Positions 15,428-24,831 of a stretch of 24,831 nucleotides of DNA are shown in pieces (position 1 is the first letter of the stretch; every line of letters starts with the position of its first letter). The stretch is taken from the NCBI GenBank assembly GCA_964397995.1, contig CAYNLG010000058.1, positions 1 to 24,831 on the forward strand, given 5' to 3'. The notes under the pieces were generated by a model. The model searched no databases, was not told the origin of the DNA, and was given only the letters and a program-made list of their open reading frames with translations. This DNA is from CAYNLG01 sp964397995. GTDB lineage: Bacteria; Planctomycetota; Phycisphaerae; FEN-1346. A program made the position numbers and the translations under genes.

Positions 15428-16693
15428 TCAGGTTCGGATTTGGCCCTCGCCGGTCACGATCCACTTGTACGTGGTAAGGTCGCGACAGCCCATGGGCCCC
15501 CGGGCGTGCAATTTGTCGGTCGAGATGCCGACCTCGGCGCCGAGGCCGTACTCGCCGCCGTCGCTGAATCGCGTCGTCGTGTTCACCATGACGCTCGAGG
15601 AGTCGACGCCGCGCACGAACCGTTCGATACGCCGGACGTCCTCGCAGACGATGGCGTCGGTGTGCCCCGAGCCGTAGGCGGCGATGTGGTCGACGGCGTC
15701 CTGGAGATGGTCGACGACGCGGACCGCCAGCACCAGGTCCAGATACTCCTCGGCCCAGTCGGCCTCGGTGGCGGGCGTCGCCTGGGGCCAGAGGGCACAT
15801 GTCTTCTCGCAGCCGCGGAGCTCGACGCCTGCCTCCGTCAGGCGTGCACAGATGCGCGGCAGGAACCGGGCCGCCACGTGCGCGTGAATGAGCATCGTCT
15901 CCATCGCGTTACAGACGCCCGGTCGCTGGACCTTGGCGTTGAGGCAGACGCCCTCGGCCATGTCCAGGTCCGCCAAGTCGTCCACGTAGACGTGGCAGAC
16001 GCCCTTGTAATGCTTGATGACGGGGATGGTCGACTGCGCGGCGACGGCGCGGATCAGGCTCTCGCCCCCGCGTGGGATGACCAGGTCGATCGTCGAGTCC
16101 TGCCGGAGCAGGGCGGCCGCGAGGTCGCGGTCGGGGTCCTCGACCAGGAGGACGGCGTCGGCCGGCAAGCCGGCTTTACCGAGGGCGTCGGCGACCGTGG
16201 CGTGGACGGCCTGGTTCGTCCGCAGCGCCTCCTTGCCGCCGCGAAGGATGCAGGCGTTGCCGCTCTTCAGGCACAGCGCCGCCGCGTCGGTCGTCACGTT
16301 CGGCCGCGCCTCGTAGATGATGAGTACCACGCCGATCGGAACGCGGACCCGCTGGATGCGGAGGCCGTTCGGCCGGACGTGACCGTCCATCACCTCGCCG
16401 ACGGGGTCCTGAAGGGCGGCAATCTCCTCGACGCTCCGGGCCATCTTCGCGATCCGCTCCGGTGTCAGGCTGAGTCGATCGAGCATGGCGGGGGCAAGGC
16501 CGGCGTCGCGGCCGGCGTTGACGTCGCGGGCGTTGGCCTCGAGGATGGCCTCGGCCCCGGCGCCGAGTGCGGCCGCAATCGCCTCCAGGGCGGCGCTCTT
16601 GGCGGCGGGGGTCAGAGCGGTCAACGCCCGCGAGGCTGCACGGGCGCGGCGGCCGAGGTCGGCGGCTGTGGTCTCTGCGGCGGTGAGGGACAC
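15428..16693 (-). CDS. proA: Gamma-glutamyl phosphate reductase
   Basis: Second step of proline synthesis: NADPH-dependent reduction of glutamyl-5-phosphate to the semialdehyde. 421 aa, the usual length, in the aldehyde dehydrogenase fold. Family blocks: RVPIGVVLIIYEARPNVTTDAAALCLKSGNACILRGGKEA (in pieces RVPIGVV, YEARPNVT, LRGGKEA), LVIPRGGESLI, IKHYKGVCHVYVD, the catalytic cysteine in QRPGVCNAMET (about residue 261), and GPMGCRDLTTYKWIV at the C-terminus. The GTG at 16693 is chosen because AAGGAG (16700-16705) lies 6 nt upstream. A GTG at 16717, overlapping the ybbR stop as GTGA, is in frame but has no ribosome site. No proB is in the window. It is the last protein gene of the long minus-strand block, followed by tRNA-Leu. 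Confidence 0.96.
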   Translation of the reverse strand: MSLTAAETTAADLGRRARAASRALTALTPAAKSAALEAIAAALGAGAEAILEANARDVNAGRDAGLAPAMLDRLSLTPERIAKMARSVEEIAALQDPVGEVMDGHVRPNGLRIQRVRVPIGVVLIIYEARPNVTTDAAALCLKSGNACILRGGKEALRTNQAVHATVADALGKAGLPADAVLLVEDPDRDLAAALLRQDSTIDLVIPRGGESLIRAVAAQSTIPVIKHYKGVCHVYVDDLADLDMAEGVCLNAKVQRPGVCNAMETMLIHAHVAARFLPRICARLTEAGVELRGCEKTCALWPQATPATEADWAEEYLDLVLAVRVVDHLQDAVDHIAAYGSGHTDAIVCEDVRRIERFVRGVDSSSVMVNTTTRFSDGGEYGLGAEVGISTDKLHARGPMGCRDLTTYKWIVTGEGQIRT

Positions 16694-16713
16694 CGGTGGC
16701 TCCTTCTTTGCTC

Positions 16714-17721
16714 TCACGGCGCGGGCGGCGCCGCGTCACGCCGCTCCAGGTTGAAGTTGATCGTGCTTAACGGTTCGGCCAGCCGCACCCCCGGCGGCAG
16801 GCCGTAGACGACAGGTACGCGGCTGAGCCACGCCCCCTGCACGGCGGGCCGGTCCTCCGGCGTCAGTTCCAGTTGGACCTGAACCTGCCGCTCCGTCAGC
16901 GGGTCCACCACTTTCGGCGGGCCTTCGACTTTGACGTGAACGACGCGGCTGGCGTCTTCCTGGAAGACCACCCTGTATGTGCCCAGAACGAGGAGCGGAC
17001 CGGCCACTTCGACGGGCAACGGCGGCAGCGTCTTCTGGATGACGGCCGACTCGAGCCTGGCCGTCACCGTGACGATGGGCGGCTCGAACTTGGCTTCCAT
17101 GCCGTCCCGGCCGCCCAGGCGCGGCTCCAGAGAGACCTCGCGGGTCACCTCGGCGTCTTCCGGCATTGCTTCGATGCGGAGGACGGCCAGCGCGTGGCGG
17201 CGCATCTCCGGTACGGCGGCCAGGTTGGCCTCGGTGACGACGGCGGTGACGCTGGCGGGTTGGGCGGCCTTGGCGGCGGCGGTGGCGCCCTGGACCTCGA
17301 TCTCGACCGGCACCGTCACCCGCACGAACCGGACCAGGCGGGCACGCACCTCGGCGTTGACCTCGCCCGTCTCGGTCCGGATCTCCGAAACCGTGACGCC
17401 GAGGTCGAGCCAGTGCCGGAAGCCTTCGCGGGTGCGGAGTGTGGCGCGGCCGTCGACGATGTCTTCGCCCGTGAGGGTGAACCGGCAGACCTTAACCTCC
17501 TCGTTGGCCTTGAGCTGCTGAATCTCGCCGCGCCGACCGCGGACGGTTACACGCACCGCGTCGGGCGTGACGGTCCTCTCGACCACGTCGTAGCCGGTCG
17601 GCGGGATGACCCGGACCGGGACGGTCAGCGTGGCGGTGTCCTGTTGCTCCAGGTCGGTCCAGACCCACAGCGTCGCGGTGAGCAGGGCGACGGCCAGGAC
17701 GGTGCGAACGCGTTCGCTCAT
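16714..17721 (-). CDS. ybbR: YbbR-domain protein, CdaA partner (CdaR-like)
   Basis: 335 aa. One N-terminal membrane anchor (about residues 7-21, VLAVALLTATLWVWT), then extracytoplasmic YbbR-type beta repeats. The first is at about 30-110 (VPVRVIPPTGYDVVER...DAVRVTVRGRRGEIQQL), with further repeats containing VTVPVEIEVQG, LPVEVAGPLL and VVHVKVEGPP. In Firmicutes the YbbR protein CdaR binds and modulates the diadenylate cyclase CdaA, and the genes are adjacent. Here the ybbR start overlaps the cdaA stop by 4 bp (ATGA), so translational coupling is likely. Sequence identity within this family is low and the repeat boundaries are approximate. Confidence 0.88.
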   Translation of the reverse strand: MSERVRTVLAVALLTATLWVWTDLEQQDTATLTVPVRVIPPTGYDVVERTVTPDAVRVTVRGRRGEIQQLKANEEVKVCRFTLTGEDIVDGRATLRTREGFRHWLDLGVTVSEIRTETGEVNAEVRARLVRFVRVTVPVEIEVQGATAAAKAAQPASVTAVVTEANLAAVPEMRRHALAVLRIEAMPEDAEVTREVSLEPRLGGRDGMEAKFEPPIVTVTARLESAVIQKTLPPLPVEVAGPLLVLGTYRVVFQEDASRVVHVKVEGPPKVVDPLTERQVQVQLELTPEDRPAVQGAWLSRVPVVYGLPPGVRLAEPLSTINFNLERRDAAPPAP

Positions 17722-18599
17722 GAGGCGGTATCCGACGCGGGTGGGTTCGGGGTCCTTTCGTCGTCGGTCCGCTCGGGCGTTTCCAGGGTGTGCTCGGTCA
17801 GGGTCGCGCCCGCACCGCGGAGCAGTTCGCTGAGGCGCCGGGCAAGGCCTTCGGCGTCCAGGTTTCGCTCCAGACGGCCACCGATGGCGATGCTGATCTG
17901 CCCGGTTTCCTCGCTTACGACCACGACGACGGCATCGGTTTCCTCCGTGAGACCCACCGCCGCTCGATGCCGCGTCCCCAGGTGAGGGTCGAGGATGGCT
18001 TGCCGCGAAAGGGGGAACTCGCAGCCGGCCGCGGCGATACGGCCGCTGCGCACGACCACGCCCATGTCGTGCAAGGGCGACCCGGGCCAGAAGATGGTCG
18101 TGAGGAGTTCGCTGGTCAGCCGCCCGTCGACATGGACGCCCTCTTCAGTGAGGCCGCCGAGTTGGGTGTCGCGTTCGATGGCGATGATGGCGCCGATCTT
18201 GTTGAGGCTGAGGCGTTCGGCGGCCCGGATGATGCGGTCGACGAAGGCCGATTCGCCCTCCTTAAGGAAGGCCCGGAAAAAGGGGTTCTGGCCGAGTCGC
18301 ATCAGGCTTCGCCGGAGTTCCGGATGGAACACGATGACCGCGAAGATGACGATGACGGGCACGAGCTTCTCGTAGAGCAGTTTCAGCCGGTCCATGTGCA
18401 GGTAGTCCGAGACGAGACGCACGCCGACGAAGCTCAGCACCACCAGGAAGACGAACCCGCGCACGAGCCGCGCCCCGCGCGTGCCGCGCAGCGACCGGTA
18501 GACGACGTAGACGATGGCCCCGATGAGCAGGAGTTCCAGAGCGTCCATCCATGTGAAGGTGTAGACGAGCCGCGTCAGGTAGTTGGCGAAGTCGGTCAT
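17718..18599 (-). CDS. cdaA: Membrane diadenylate cyclase CdaA (c-di-AMP synthase)
   Basis: 293 aa. Makes cyclic di-AMP from two ATP at the inner membrane. Three N-terminal membrane helices (about 19-36, 46-66 and 79-92) precede a DAC (DisA_N) domain with FHPELRRSL, IGAIIAIERDTQL, GSPLHD (173-178), GTRHRAAVGLTEETDAVVVVVSEETG (208-233, in pieces GTRHRA and VSEETG). The RHR motif (210-212) is intact, but the DGA motif reads D178-M179-G180. The C-terminus is a polar tail of about 40 residues. Its start overlaps the folP stop by 4 bp (ATGA). The row ftsH-folP-cdaA-ybbR is one I know from several gram-negative phyla, where glmM often follows; here proA follows. Confidence 0.95.
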   Translation of the reverse strand: MTDFANYLTRLVYTFTWMDALELLLIGAIVYVVYRSLRGTRGARLVRGFVFLVVLSFVGVRLVSDYLHMDRLKLLYEKLVPVIVIFAVIVFHPELRRSLMRLGQNPFFRAFLKEGESAFVDRIIRAAERLSLNKIGAIIAIERDTQLGGLTEEGVHVDGRLTSELLTTIFWPGSPLHDMGVVVRSGRIAAAGCEFPLSRQAILDPHLGTRHRAAVGLTEETDAVVVVVSEETGQISIAIGGRLERNLDAEGLARRLSELLRGAGATLTEHTLETPERTDDERTPNPPASDTAS

Positions 18600-19828
18600 G
18601 GGCCTCCCCGGTCGGCCTCCCGGACGGCGGCGGCCAGGTCGACGGCCTGCCGTGCGGCCGCGACGTCATGCACGCGCACCATGGCCGCCCCCGAGGCCAC
18701 GGCCAAGGCGCAGGCGGCAAGCGTGCCGGGTCCGCGTGCGGCGGCCGAGGCGACGCCCGTGACGTCGCCGATGAAGCGTTTGCGGCTGGGACCCACCAGG
18801 ATGGGGCGTCCGAGCGACCGAAGTTCCCCCAGTCTCGCCAGCAGCCGCAGGTTGTGCGCCAGCGCCTTGCCGAAGCCGATGCCCGGATCGATGATCAGCC
18901 GCTCCTCGGCGACCCCGGTGGCGCGGGCGGTGCCGACGGCGTCACGCAGGTCGCGGCAGATGTCGGCCATCAGGTTCGCGTATCGCGGGGCCTGCTGCAT
19001 CGTCTTCGGCTCACCTTGCATGTGCATCAGGACGACGGCGGCCCCGGTGTCGGCCGCGACGGCGGCCATCTCCGGGTCCCCCCCGAGGGCCGAGACATCG
19101 TTGATGATCCGGGCGCCGGCGCCGACGGCTTCGCGGGCGACGCGGGCCTTTCGCGTGTCAATGCTCACGGGCACGCCCGCGTCGTCGGCCAGGGCCTCGA
19201 TCACGGGCATCACCCGCCGGAGCTCATCGTCGGCGTCCACCGGGCCGCTGCCGGGACGCGTGGATTCGCCGCCCACGTCCAGGATGTCGGCGCCTTCGTC
19301 GGCCATGCGGCGGGCGTGATCGATGGCGGCCGAGGCGTCGGCGAACTGGCCGCCATCGCTGAAGCTGTCGGGCGTCACGTTCAGGATACCCATGACGGCC
19401 GGCCTGTGTCCGAGGTCGAGCGTTCCCCCGTCCGGCAAGGGCACGGTGAATGCATCCTGCTGATAGCGGGAGAGGGCGTCTCCGAGGGCTTCTCCCACCG
19501 CGGGCAGATCGAGCGGCGCCTCGGCCAGACCCAGCAGCAGGGCTTCCATCTGCAGTTCGGTGCACGCGAGAACCATGTCGGTCCGGTCGGCCTGGCCGAG
19601 CCAGGCGTCGCGGCTGAGAGACGCGTCGCCGCCGACCGCCAGCATCTCCTGCTTGAGGATCTGGGCGAAGTGGGCGTCGACCCCTTCCAGGGCCACCGCC
19701 ACGCCGGCTGCTTTCGGCACCATCCGCTCGATGCCTCGCGGATCGCAGCCTGAGACGGCCATCTCGTCGGCCACGGGGAGGGTGGCGCCAGCGGTGATGA
19801 TGCGGACGTTCCAGCCGTGTTCGCTCAT
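18596..19828 (-). CDS. folP: Dihydropteroate synthase with N-terminal extension
   Basis: 410 aa. Joins p-aminobenzoate to 6-hydroxymethyl-dihydropterin pyrophosphate in folate synthesis. The TIM-barrel core starts near residue 142 and carries MGILNVTPDSFSDGG (146-160), DVGGESTRPGS, SIDTRKARVA, IINDVSALGG, IDPGIGFGK, GPSRKRFIG and VRVHDVAAA, so all substrate loops are present. The first 140 residues are an extra domain (MVPKAAGVAVALEGVDAHFA, LKQEMLAVGGDASLSRDAW, DMVLACTELQMEALL). This kind of extension is known in some long bacterial DHPS proteins, so it is not unique. It begins 1 bp after the ftsH stop and overlaps cdaA by 4 bp. Confidence 0.95.
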   Translation of the reverse strand: MSEHGWNVRIITAGATLPVADEMAVSGCDPRGIERMVPKAAGVAVALEGVDAHFAQILKQEMLAVGGDASLSRDAWLGQADRTDMVLACTELQMEALLLGLAEAPLDLPAVGEALGDALSRYQQDAFTVPLPDGGTLDLGHRPAVMGILNVTPDSFSDGGQFADASAAIDHARRMADEGADILDVGGESTRPGSGPVDADDELRRVMPVIEALADDAGVPVSIDTRKARVAREAVGAGARIINDVSALGGDPEMAAVAADTGAAVVLMHMQGEPKTMQQAPRYANLMADICRDLRDAVGTARATGVAEERLIIDPGIGFGKALAHNLRLLARLGELRSLGRPILVGPSRKRFIGDVTGVASAAARGPGTLAACALAVASGAAMVRVHDVAAARQAVDLAAAVREADRGGP

Positions 19829-19829
19829 G

Positions 19830-21848
<2,019 letters not shown>

Positions 21849-21887
21849 GCGTGTCCTCAGGGCGCGACAGGCGGCGGCACGCGGCCG

Positions 21888-22397
21888 CTACCAGTCGGAT
21901 TCCATGGCTTCGACGATCCGCTCCGCCAGGTCCCGCACGGCCTCGGCCGTGGCCGAGTCCTGCGTCTCGCGGATCGCGGGGGAGTATGTTCCGTGGGCCG
22001 ACAGGTGGGCCTCCCGGGCCAGCACCTCGCCCGTTCGCAGGTCCTTCCACTCGAACCAGCAGGTCAGCGTGACCTGCACGTCGATCGGGGCGTCGGAATC
22101 GAGGTCTTCGGCCACGACCGGGGCCGCCAGGTCGAGCACTTCGCCGCGGAGTTCCGAGTCCGCCCGCCCCCGGTCCTGGACGACCTTGTACGGCGTCCGG
22201 GTCTCGAGCACCTGGACGACGGCGCGCGTCAGTTCGAGTTCGATCTGGCGGCGGAACTCCTTGCTGGCGAAGACCGGCACGACCACCGTCCGAACGTCGG
22301 TGCGGTGGAGCGGCTCGGTCGAGTAACCGAAGCAACCCGCCATCAGGGTCGCCGACACCAGCACGACCGCCAGCACGGCGCCTCGAGCGTGAGTCAC
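21888..22397 (-). CDS. LptE-like outer-membrane lipoprotein
   Basis: 169 aa. The lipoprotein signal ends in MAGC with Cys22 as the acylation site. The mature part has the LptE-family pattern FGYSTEPLHRTDVRTVVVPVFASKEFRRQIELELTRAVV (as segments YSTEPLHRTDVRTV and FRRQIELELT), YKVVQDRGRADSELRGEV, and a C-terminal helix with AVRDLAERIVEAMESDW. LptE plugs the LptD barrel that delivers lipopolysaccharide to the cell surface; no lptD is in the window. The GTG start overlaps the upstream TPR gene stop (GTGA) and has GAGGAGG 7 nt ahead. The assignment to LptE rests on the planctomycete-type pattern and size and should be read as LptE family. Confidence 0.85.
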   Translation of the reverse strand: MTHARGAVLAVVLVSATLMAGCFGYSTEPLHRTDVRTVVVPVFASKEFRRQIELELTRAVVQVLETRTPYKVVQDRGRADSELRGEVLDLAAPVVAEDLDSDAPIDVQVTLTCWFEWKDLRTGEVLAREAHLSAHGTYSPAIRETQDSATAEAVRDLAERIVEAMESDW

Positions 22398-23914
22398 GGC
22401 CTGACCTCCTCGGGCTGGACCTCCAGCACGGTCTCGCCGCCTACCGTGGCCGGCGCGGCCTGGGACGGCTCGGGAGCGGGCACAGGTTGGGCAGGCGGCG
22501 CCGGCGCCGGTTCCTCAGGCGGTGGTTCCGTTGCCGCGGGAGTCTTCACGGCCGGGGGGGACTCGGCGATCGGTTCGACTGCCTGCGGCTCGCCCTCGGC
22601 CGCCGTTTCCTGCCAGGGGGCCGGTTCGGCGATGTCGTCGACCAGGGCGGCCGCCTGATGGCTCCAGGGCGAGCCGGGGTAGTCCTCCTGCGCGTACTCG
22701 GCATAGCGGGCGGCGGCCAAGGGCTTGCCCGACCGCTTGTAGTACAGGGCCACTTCGTAGAGCGACTGGGCCTGCAGCTCGCGCACGTCTTCCAGGATCT
22801 CGGGCACGCCCTCGGCCCGGGCCTGCTCGGGGTACTTGGCCAGGTACCGGCGGAGTTGCTCGGCGGCCTCGGTCAGGACGGTGGTGTCGCACCGGGGACC
22901 GCGGCACTGCTGGATGCCCGCCATGGCGCGGCGGAGTTCGGCCTTTCGGACAGCCGGGCCGTTCGGGAACTCGCGGCAATAGGCATCGTAGTACTGTTGG
23001 GCGCCCTCCCAGTCGCCTTTGCTCCAGTTGTAGTCGGCGATGCGGAGGAGGGCGTCGTCGGCCAGGTCACCGAGGGGCTCGTGCTCGTACACGCGGCGCA
23101 GGATCTCGATGGCCTCCGACTCGCCCGAGAGGACCGGCATCCCCAGCAGCCTCCGTCTCGCCGGACCCAGGTAGAGCTCGGCGATCTCCACCTCGCGTTC
23201 CAGGGCCGTCCGGTAGTGGGGGCTGCCGGCGTAGTTCCGGATCAGGTCCTCGTACTGCTCGTAGGCCTTGTAGAAGTCCCGGCCATAGAAGAGGGCTTCG
23301 GCCCGGAGCCACATCGCCTCCTCGCGGTAGGGGGACGTCGGGTGGTCCTTGATGAGCTTCTTCAGGGCGTCGGCGGCGCCCTTGAGGTCGCCCTCCTGGT
23401 ACAGGTGCACGCCCTTGTCCCAGAGCCGCTGCTGCTCTTCGGACGGCGGTTTCTTCCAGAACTTCCACCACGGGGGGGCTTCGTCGCCGTCGGCCGAAGG
23501 GCCGGTCAGTTCGGGAGGTTTGTAAGCCGGCCGCTCCTCGGGCGAGGGCAGGTCGACCGGTGCGGGTTCGGGATCCGGCGGCGTCGTCGGCATCCGGACC
23601 CGCGGAGCATCCGTGGGCGGTGGAGGCGGAGGGGCGAGTGGCTTGCCTTGCGGCTCGCCCGGGGCCGGTGAGGGCGGTGTCGGCGCAACCTCCGCGCGGG
23701 AGGGCAGCGCCACCGTCCGCGGGGCTTCCAGTTCCGGCGGGGGCGGGGCTTCCGCTTCGCCCGGTTCCTCCTCAGGCGGCGTCAACGCTTCCGGCGCTCG
23801 TTCCGGCACGTGATACCATCGCCCGTCCCGCCACACCCAGCTCGCCGTGGCGGGGGACGTGACCCACGCCGCCATGACCGCGGCCAGTGTCATGTAGGCC
23901 AAGACTCGCACCAC
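22394..23914 (-). CDS. Exported TPR protein, BamD/YfiO-like, with Pro-rich flanks
   Basis: About 506 aa. A signal peptide (residues 1-24, LAYMTLAAVMAAWVTSPATA) precedes SWVWRDGRWY. Then comes a Pro/Glu-rich stretch of about 120 residues, a BamD-type TPR region (EEQQRLWDKGVHLYQEGDLKGAADALKKLIKDHPTSPYREEA, in helices KGVHLYQEGDLKGA and ALKKLIKDHPTSP; then AYEQYEDLIRNYAGSPHY, and later AQQYYDAYCREFPNGP and AARYAEYAQEDYPGSPW). A Pro/Ala-rich tail ends it. BamD organises outer-membrane beta-barrel insertion, but no lipobox Cys is present, so the role is open. GTG at 23914 (or 23911) is preferred because AGGAG is at 23920-23924 and the signal peptide follows at once; an in-frame GTG at 23980 lacks a site. 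It is coupled to the lptE-like gene. Confidence 0.85.
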   Translation of the reverse strand: MVRVLAYMTLAAVMAAWVTSPATASWVWRDGRWYHVPERAPEALTPPEEEPGEAEAPPPPELEAPRTVALPSRAEVAPTPPSPAPGEPQGKPLAPPPPPPTDAPRVRMPTTPPDPEPAPVDLPSPEERPAYKPPELTGPSADGDEAPPWWKFWKKPPSEEQQRLWDKGVHLYQEGDLKGAADALKKLIKDHPTSPYREEAMWLRAEALFYGRDFYKAYEQYEDLIRNYAGSPHYRTALEREVEIAELYLGPARRRLLGMPVLSGESEAIEILRRVYEHEPLGDLADDALLRIADYNWSKGDWEGAQQYYDAYCREFPNGPAVRKAELRRAMAGIQQCRGPRCDTTVLTEAAEQLRRYLAKYPEQARAEGVPEILEDVRELQAQSLYEVALYYKRSGKPLAAARYAEYAQEDYPGSPWSHQAAALVDDIAEPAPWQETAAEGEPQAVEPIAESPPAVKTPAATEPPPEEPAPAPPAQPVPAPEPSQAAPATVGGETVLEVQPEEVRP

Positions 23915-23987
23915 ACCCGCTCCTCTCGTCGCGTCGCGTTCCCCGTACCGGGGGCGCCCCCGCCTGCCGCGGTTCGGCACGCCCGGG

Positions 23988-24731
23988 TCAGACGTATTGT
24001 AAGGCCGACAGGGGGCGGTCCGCCAGTGCTTCTACGCGGGCCTTGACGGCCGACCGCAACGCCTCGGCTGTCGCTTCTGTCAGCCGCACCCGCCGCACGT
24101 CCTCCCACTCGGCCGAAGCCAGGAAGCGGATCGCTTCGACGGCCTTGCCCGTCAGGGCGATCGGTTGGTCGGGCACGCTGCAACTGCCGCACACCAGCCC
24201 ACCCAGGCCTCCGCTGAAGCGGGCCGGCGCCTTGGCGTCCAAGGCGCGCCCACACTGGACGCAACGCCCCGGGTCGACCTCGTAGCCCAAGAGGGCGAGG
24301 ATGCGCCAGGGCAGGGCCAGCGTCAAGGCCCGTATCGACTCGCGTTCGGCCGATGCCAGCTGCCTCAGACCGTCTACGACCAGGTCGAAGAGCGGCGGCT
24401 GCGGGTCCAGGTCCGGTGCCAGCACCAGGACCATCTCGGTAACGGCGCATGCCCCAAGGAACGCCGGCAGCTGCTCCCTGAGCCCCCGGAACCGCTCCAG
24501 TTCGTAGAGCTCCATAAGCGTTGCGAGGCGATCCGGGTGCGGCAGACTGAAGACGGCTTCGCCGAGGGTCCACCGGTCGAGCGGCCCGCCGAAAGGGTTC
24601 TTGCCCCGCTTCGACCCCTTGGCCAGGGCCCTCAGCCGGCCGGTCTCGCGGCCCAGGAGGTCGACGACCTGGCTGGTCTCGCTGTAGTCGCGGCCGCGGA
24701 GGACGAGCACGAGCGTCTTGTGTACGGGCAC
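23988..24731 (-). CDS. recO: DNA repair protein RecO
   Basis: 247 aa. Binds single-stranded DNA and SSB and, with RecR, loads RecA at gaps. The N-terminal OB fold starts KTLVLVLRGRDYSETSQVVDLLGRETGRL (as segments VLRGRDYSETSQVV and LGRETGRL) and continues LRALAKGSKRGKNPFGGPL. A helical domain follows. The zinc finger is CVQCGRAL...GLVCGSC, with two CxxC pairs. The GTG start at 24731 has GGGAG upstream. It is the first gene of the minus-strand block in this window. The gap of about 70 bp to the TPR gene may hold a second promoter, but I see no clear one. Confidence 0.94.
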   Translation of the reverse strand: MPVHKTLVLVLRGRDYSETSQVVDLLGRETGRLRALAKGSKRGKNPFGGPLDRWTLGEAVFSLPHPDRLATLMELYELERFRGLREQLPAFLGACAVTEMVLVLAPDLDPQPPLFDLVVDGLRQLASAERESIRALTLALPWRILALLGYEVDPGRCVQCGRALDAKAPARFSGGLGGLVCGSCSVPDQPIALTGKAVEAIRFLASAEWEDVRRVRLTEATAEALRSAVKARVEALADRPLSALQYV

Positions 24732-24831
24732 GGGCGTCTCCCGTCCGGGTCGCGGCCGCGGCGCGGCGTCGGGCGGCTAGCAGGCCGCTAAAGAGTGCGG
24801 CCGAAGCCGGTGCAATCTCTTTTCATTGAGC

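Noticed and set aside
18596..19828. folP N-terminal extension as a novel fusion
   Set aside because: Long dihydropteroate synthases with a similar N-terminal region (with LKQEML..GGDA) are known in other bacteria.

Overview
The window is a GC-rich bacterial chromosome segment with no plasmid, phage, IS or CRISPR signal. Several features point to a didermic bacterium, most likely Planctomycetota (possibly Phycisphaerae-like). These are an LptE-like lipoprotein and a BamD-like TPR protein, two PEP-CTERM exported proteins, a large-type SRP RNA, and an RNase HII-like 'DEAGYGP' protein of a kind I associate with planctomycetes. The phylum call is an inference. A run of 10 Ns inside ilvB shows that this is a scaffolded assembly.

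Layout. Positions 1-4252 (+) carry the 3' part of the SRP RNA, then dnaX, ebfC/ybaB, recR and rpoN. The order SRP RNA-dnaX-ybaB-recR is the one known from Bacillus. dnaX contains an A9 tract whose two off-frames stop at once, so it probably makes both tau and gamma. Positions 4428-5708 (+) encode an unrecognised membrane/coiled-coil protein. Positions 5734-10470 hold the branched-chain amino acid genes ilvB, ilvN and ilvC (+). A GH130 glycosidase/phosphorylase gene on the opposite strand separates ilvB from ilvN. ilvB has a good promoter and a leader of about 210 nt with six consecutive hairpins and a sequence complementary to its own Shine-Dalgarno. Positions 10641-12477 (+) are a tandem duplication of a PEP-CTERM gene, each copy with its own promoter, 5' UTR and terminator.

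Positions 12528-13941 (-) are a two-gene unit: a divergent RNase HII-like protein and a STAS-domain anti-anti-sigma-type protein. Positions 14027-15277 (+) encode a CNT-family transporter with an altered substrate motif. Positions 15292-24731 (-) are one compact block, read recO, BamD-like TPR gene, lptE-like, ftsH, folP, cdaA, ybbR, proA, tRNA-Leu(UAG). Most junctions are 4-bp overlaps or gaps of under 45 bp. It combines recombination repair, envelope assembly, membrane proteolysis, folate synthesis, c-di-AMP signalling and proline synthesis. The last 100 bp (24732-24831) hold nothing I can assign.

Most of the window is housekeeping. The items most worth a second look are the ilvB leader RNA, the dnaX slippery A9, the divergent RNase HII-like gene with its STAS partner, the KARI cofactor loop, the CdaA active-site variant and the CNT binding-site variant. 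I do not see a complete unknown multi-gene defence or mobile system.
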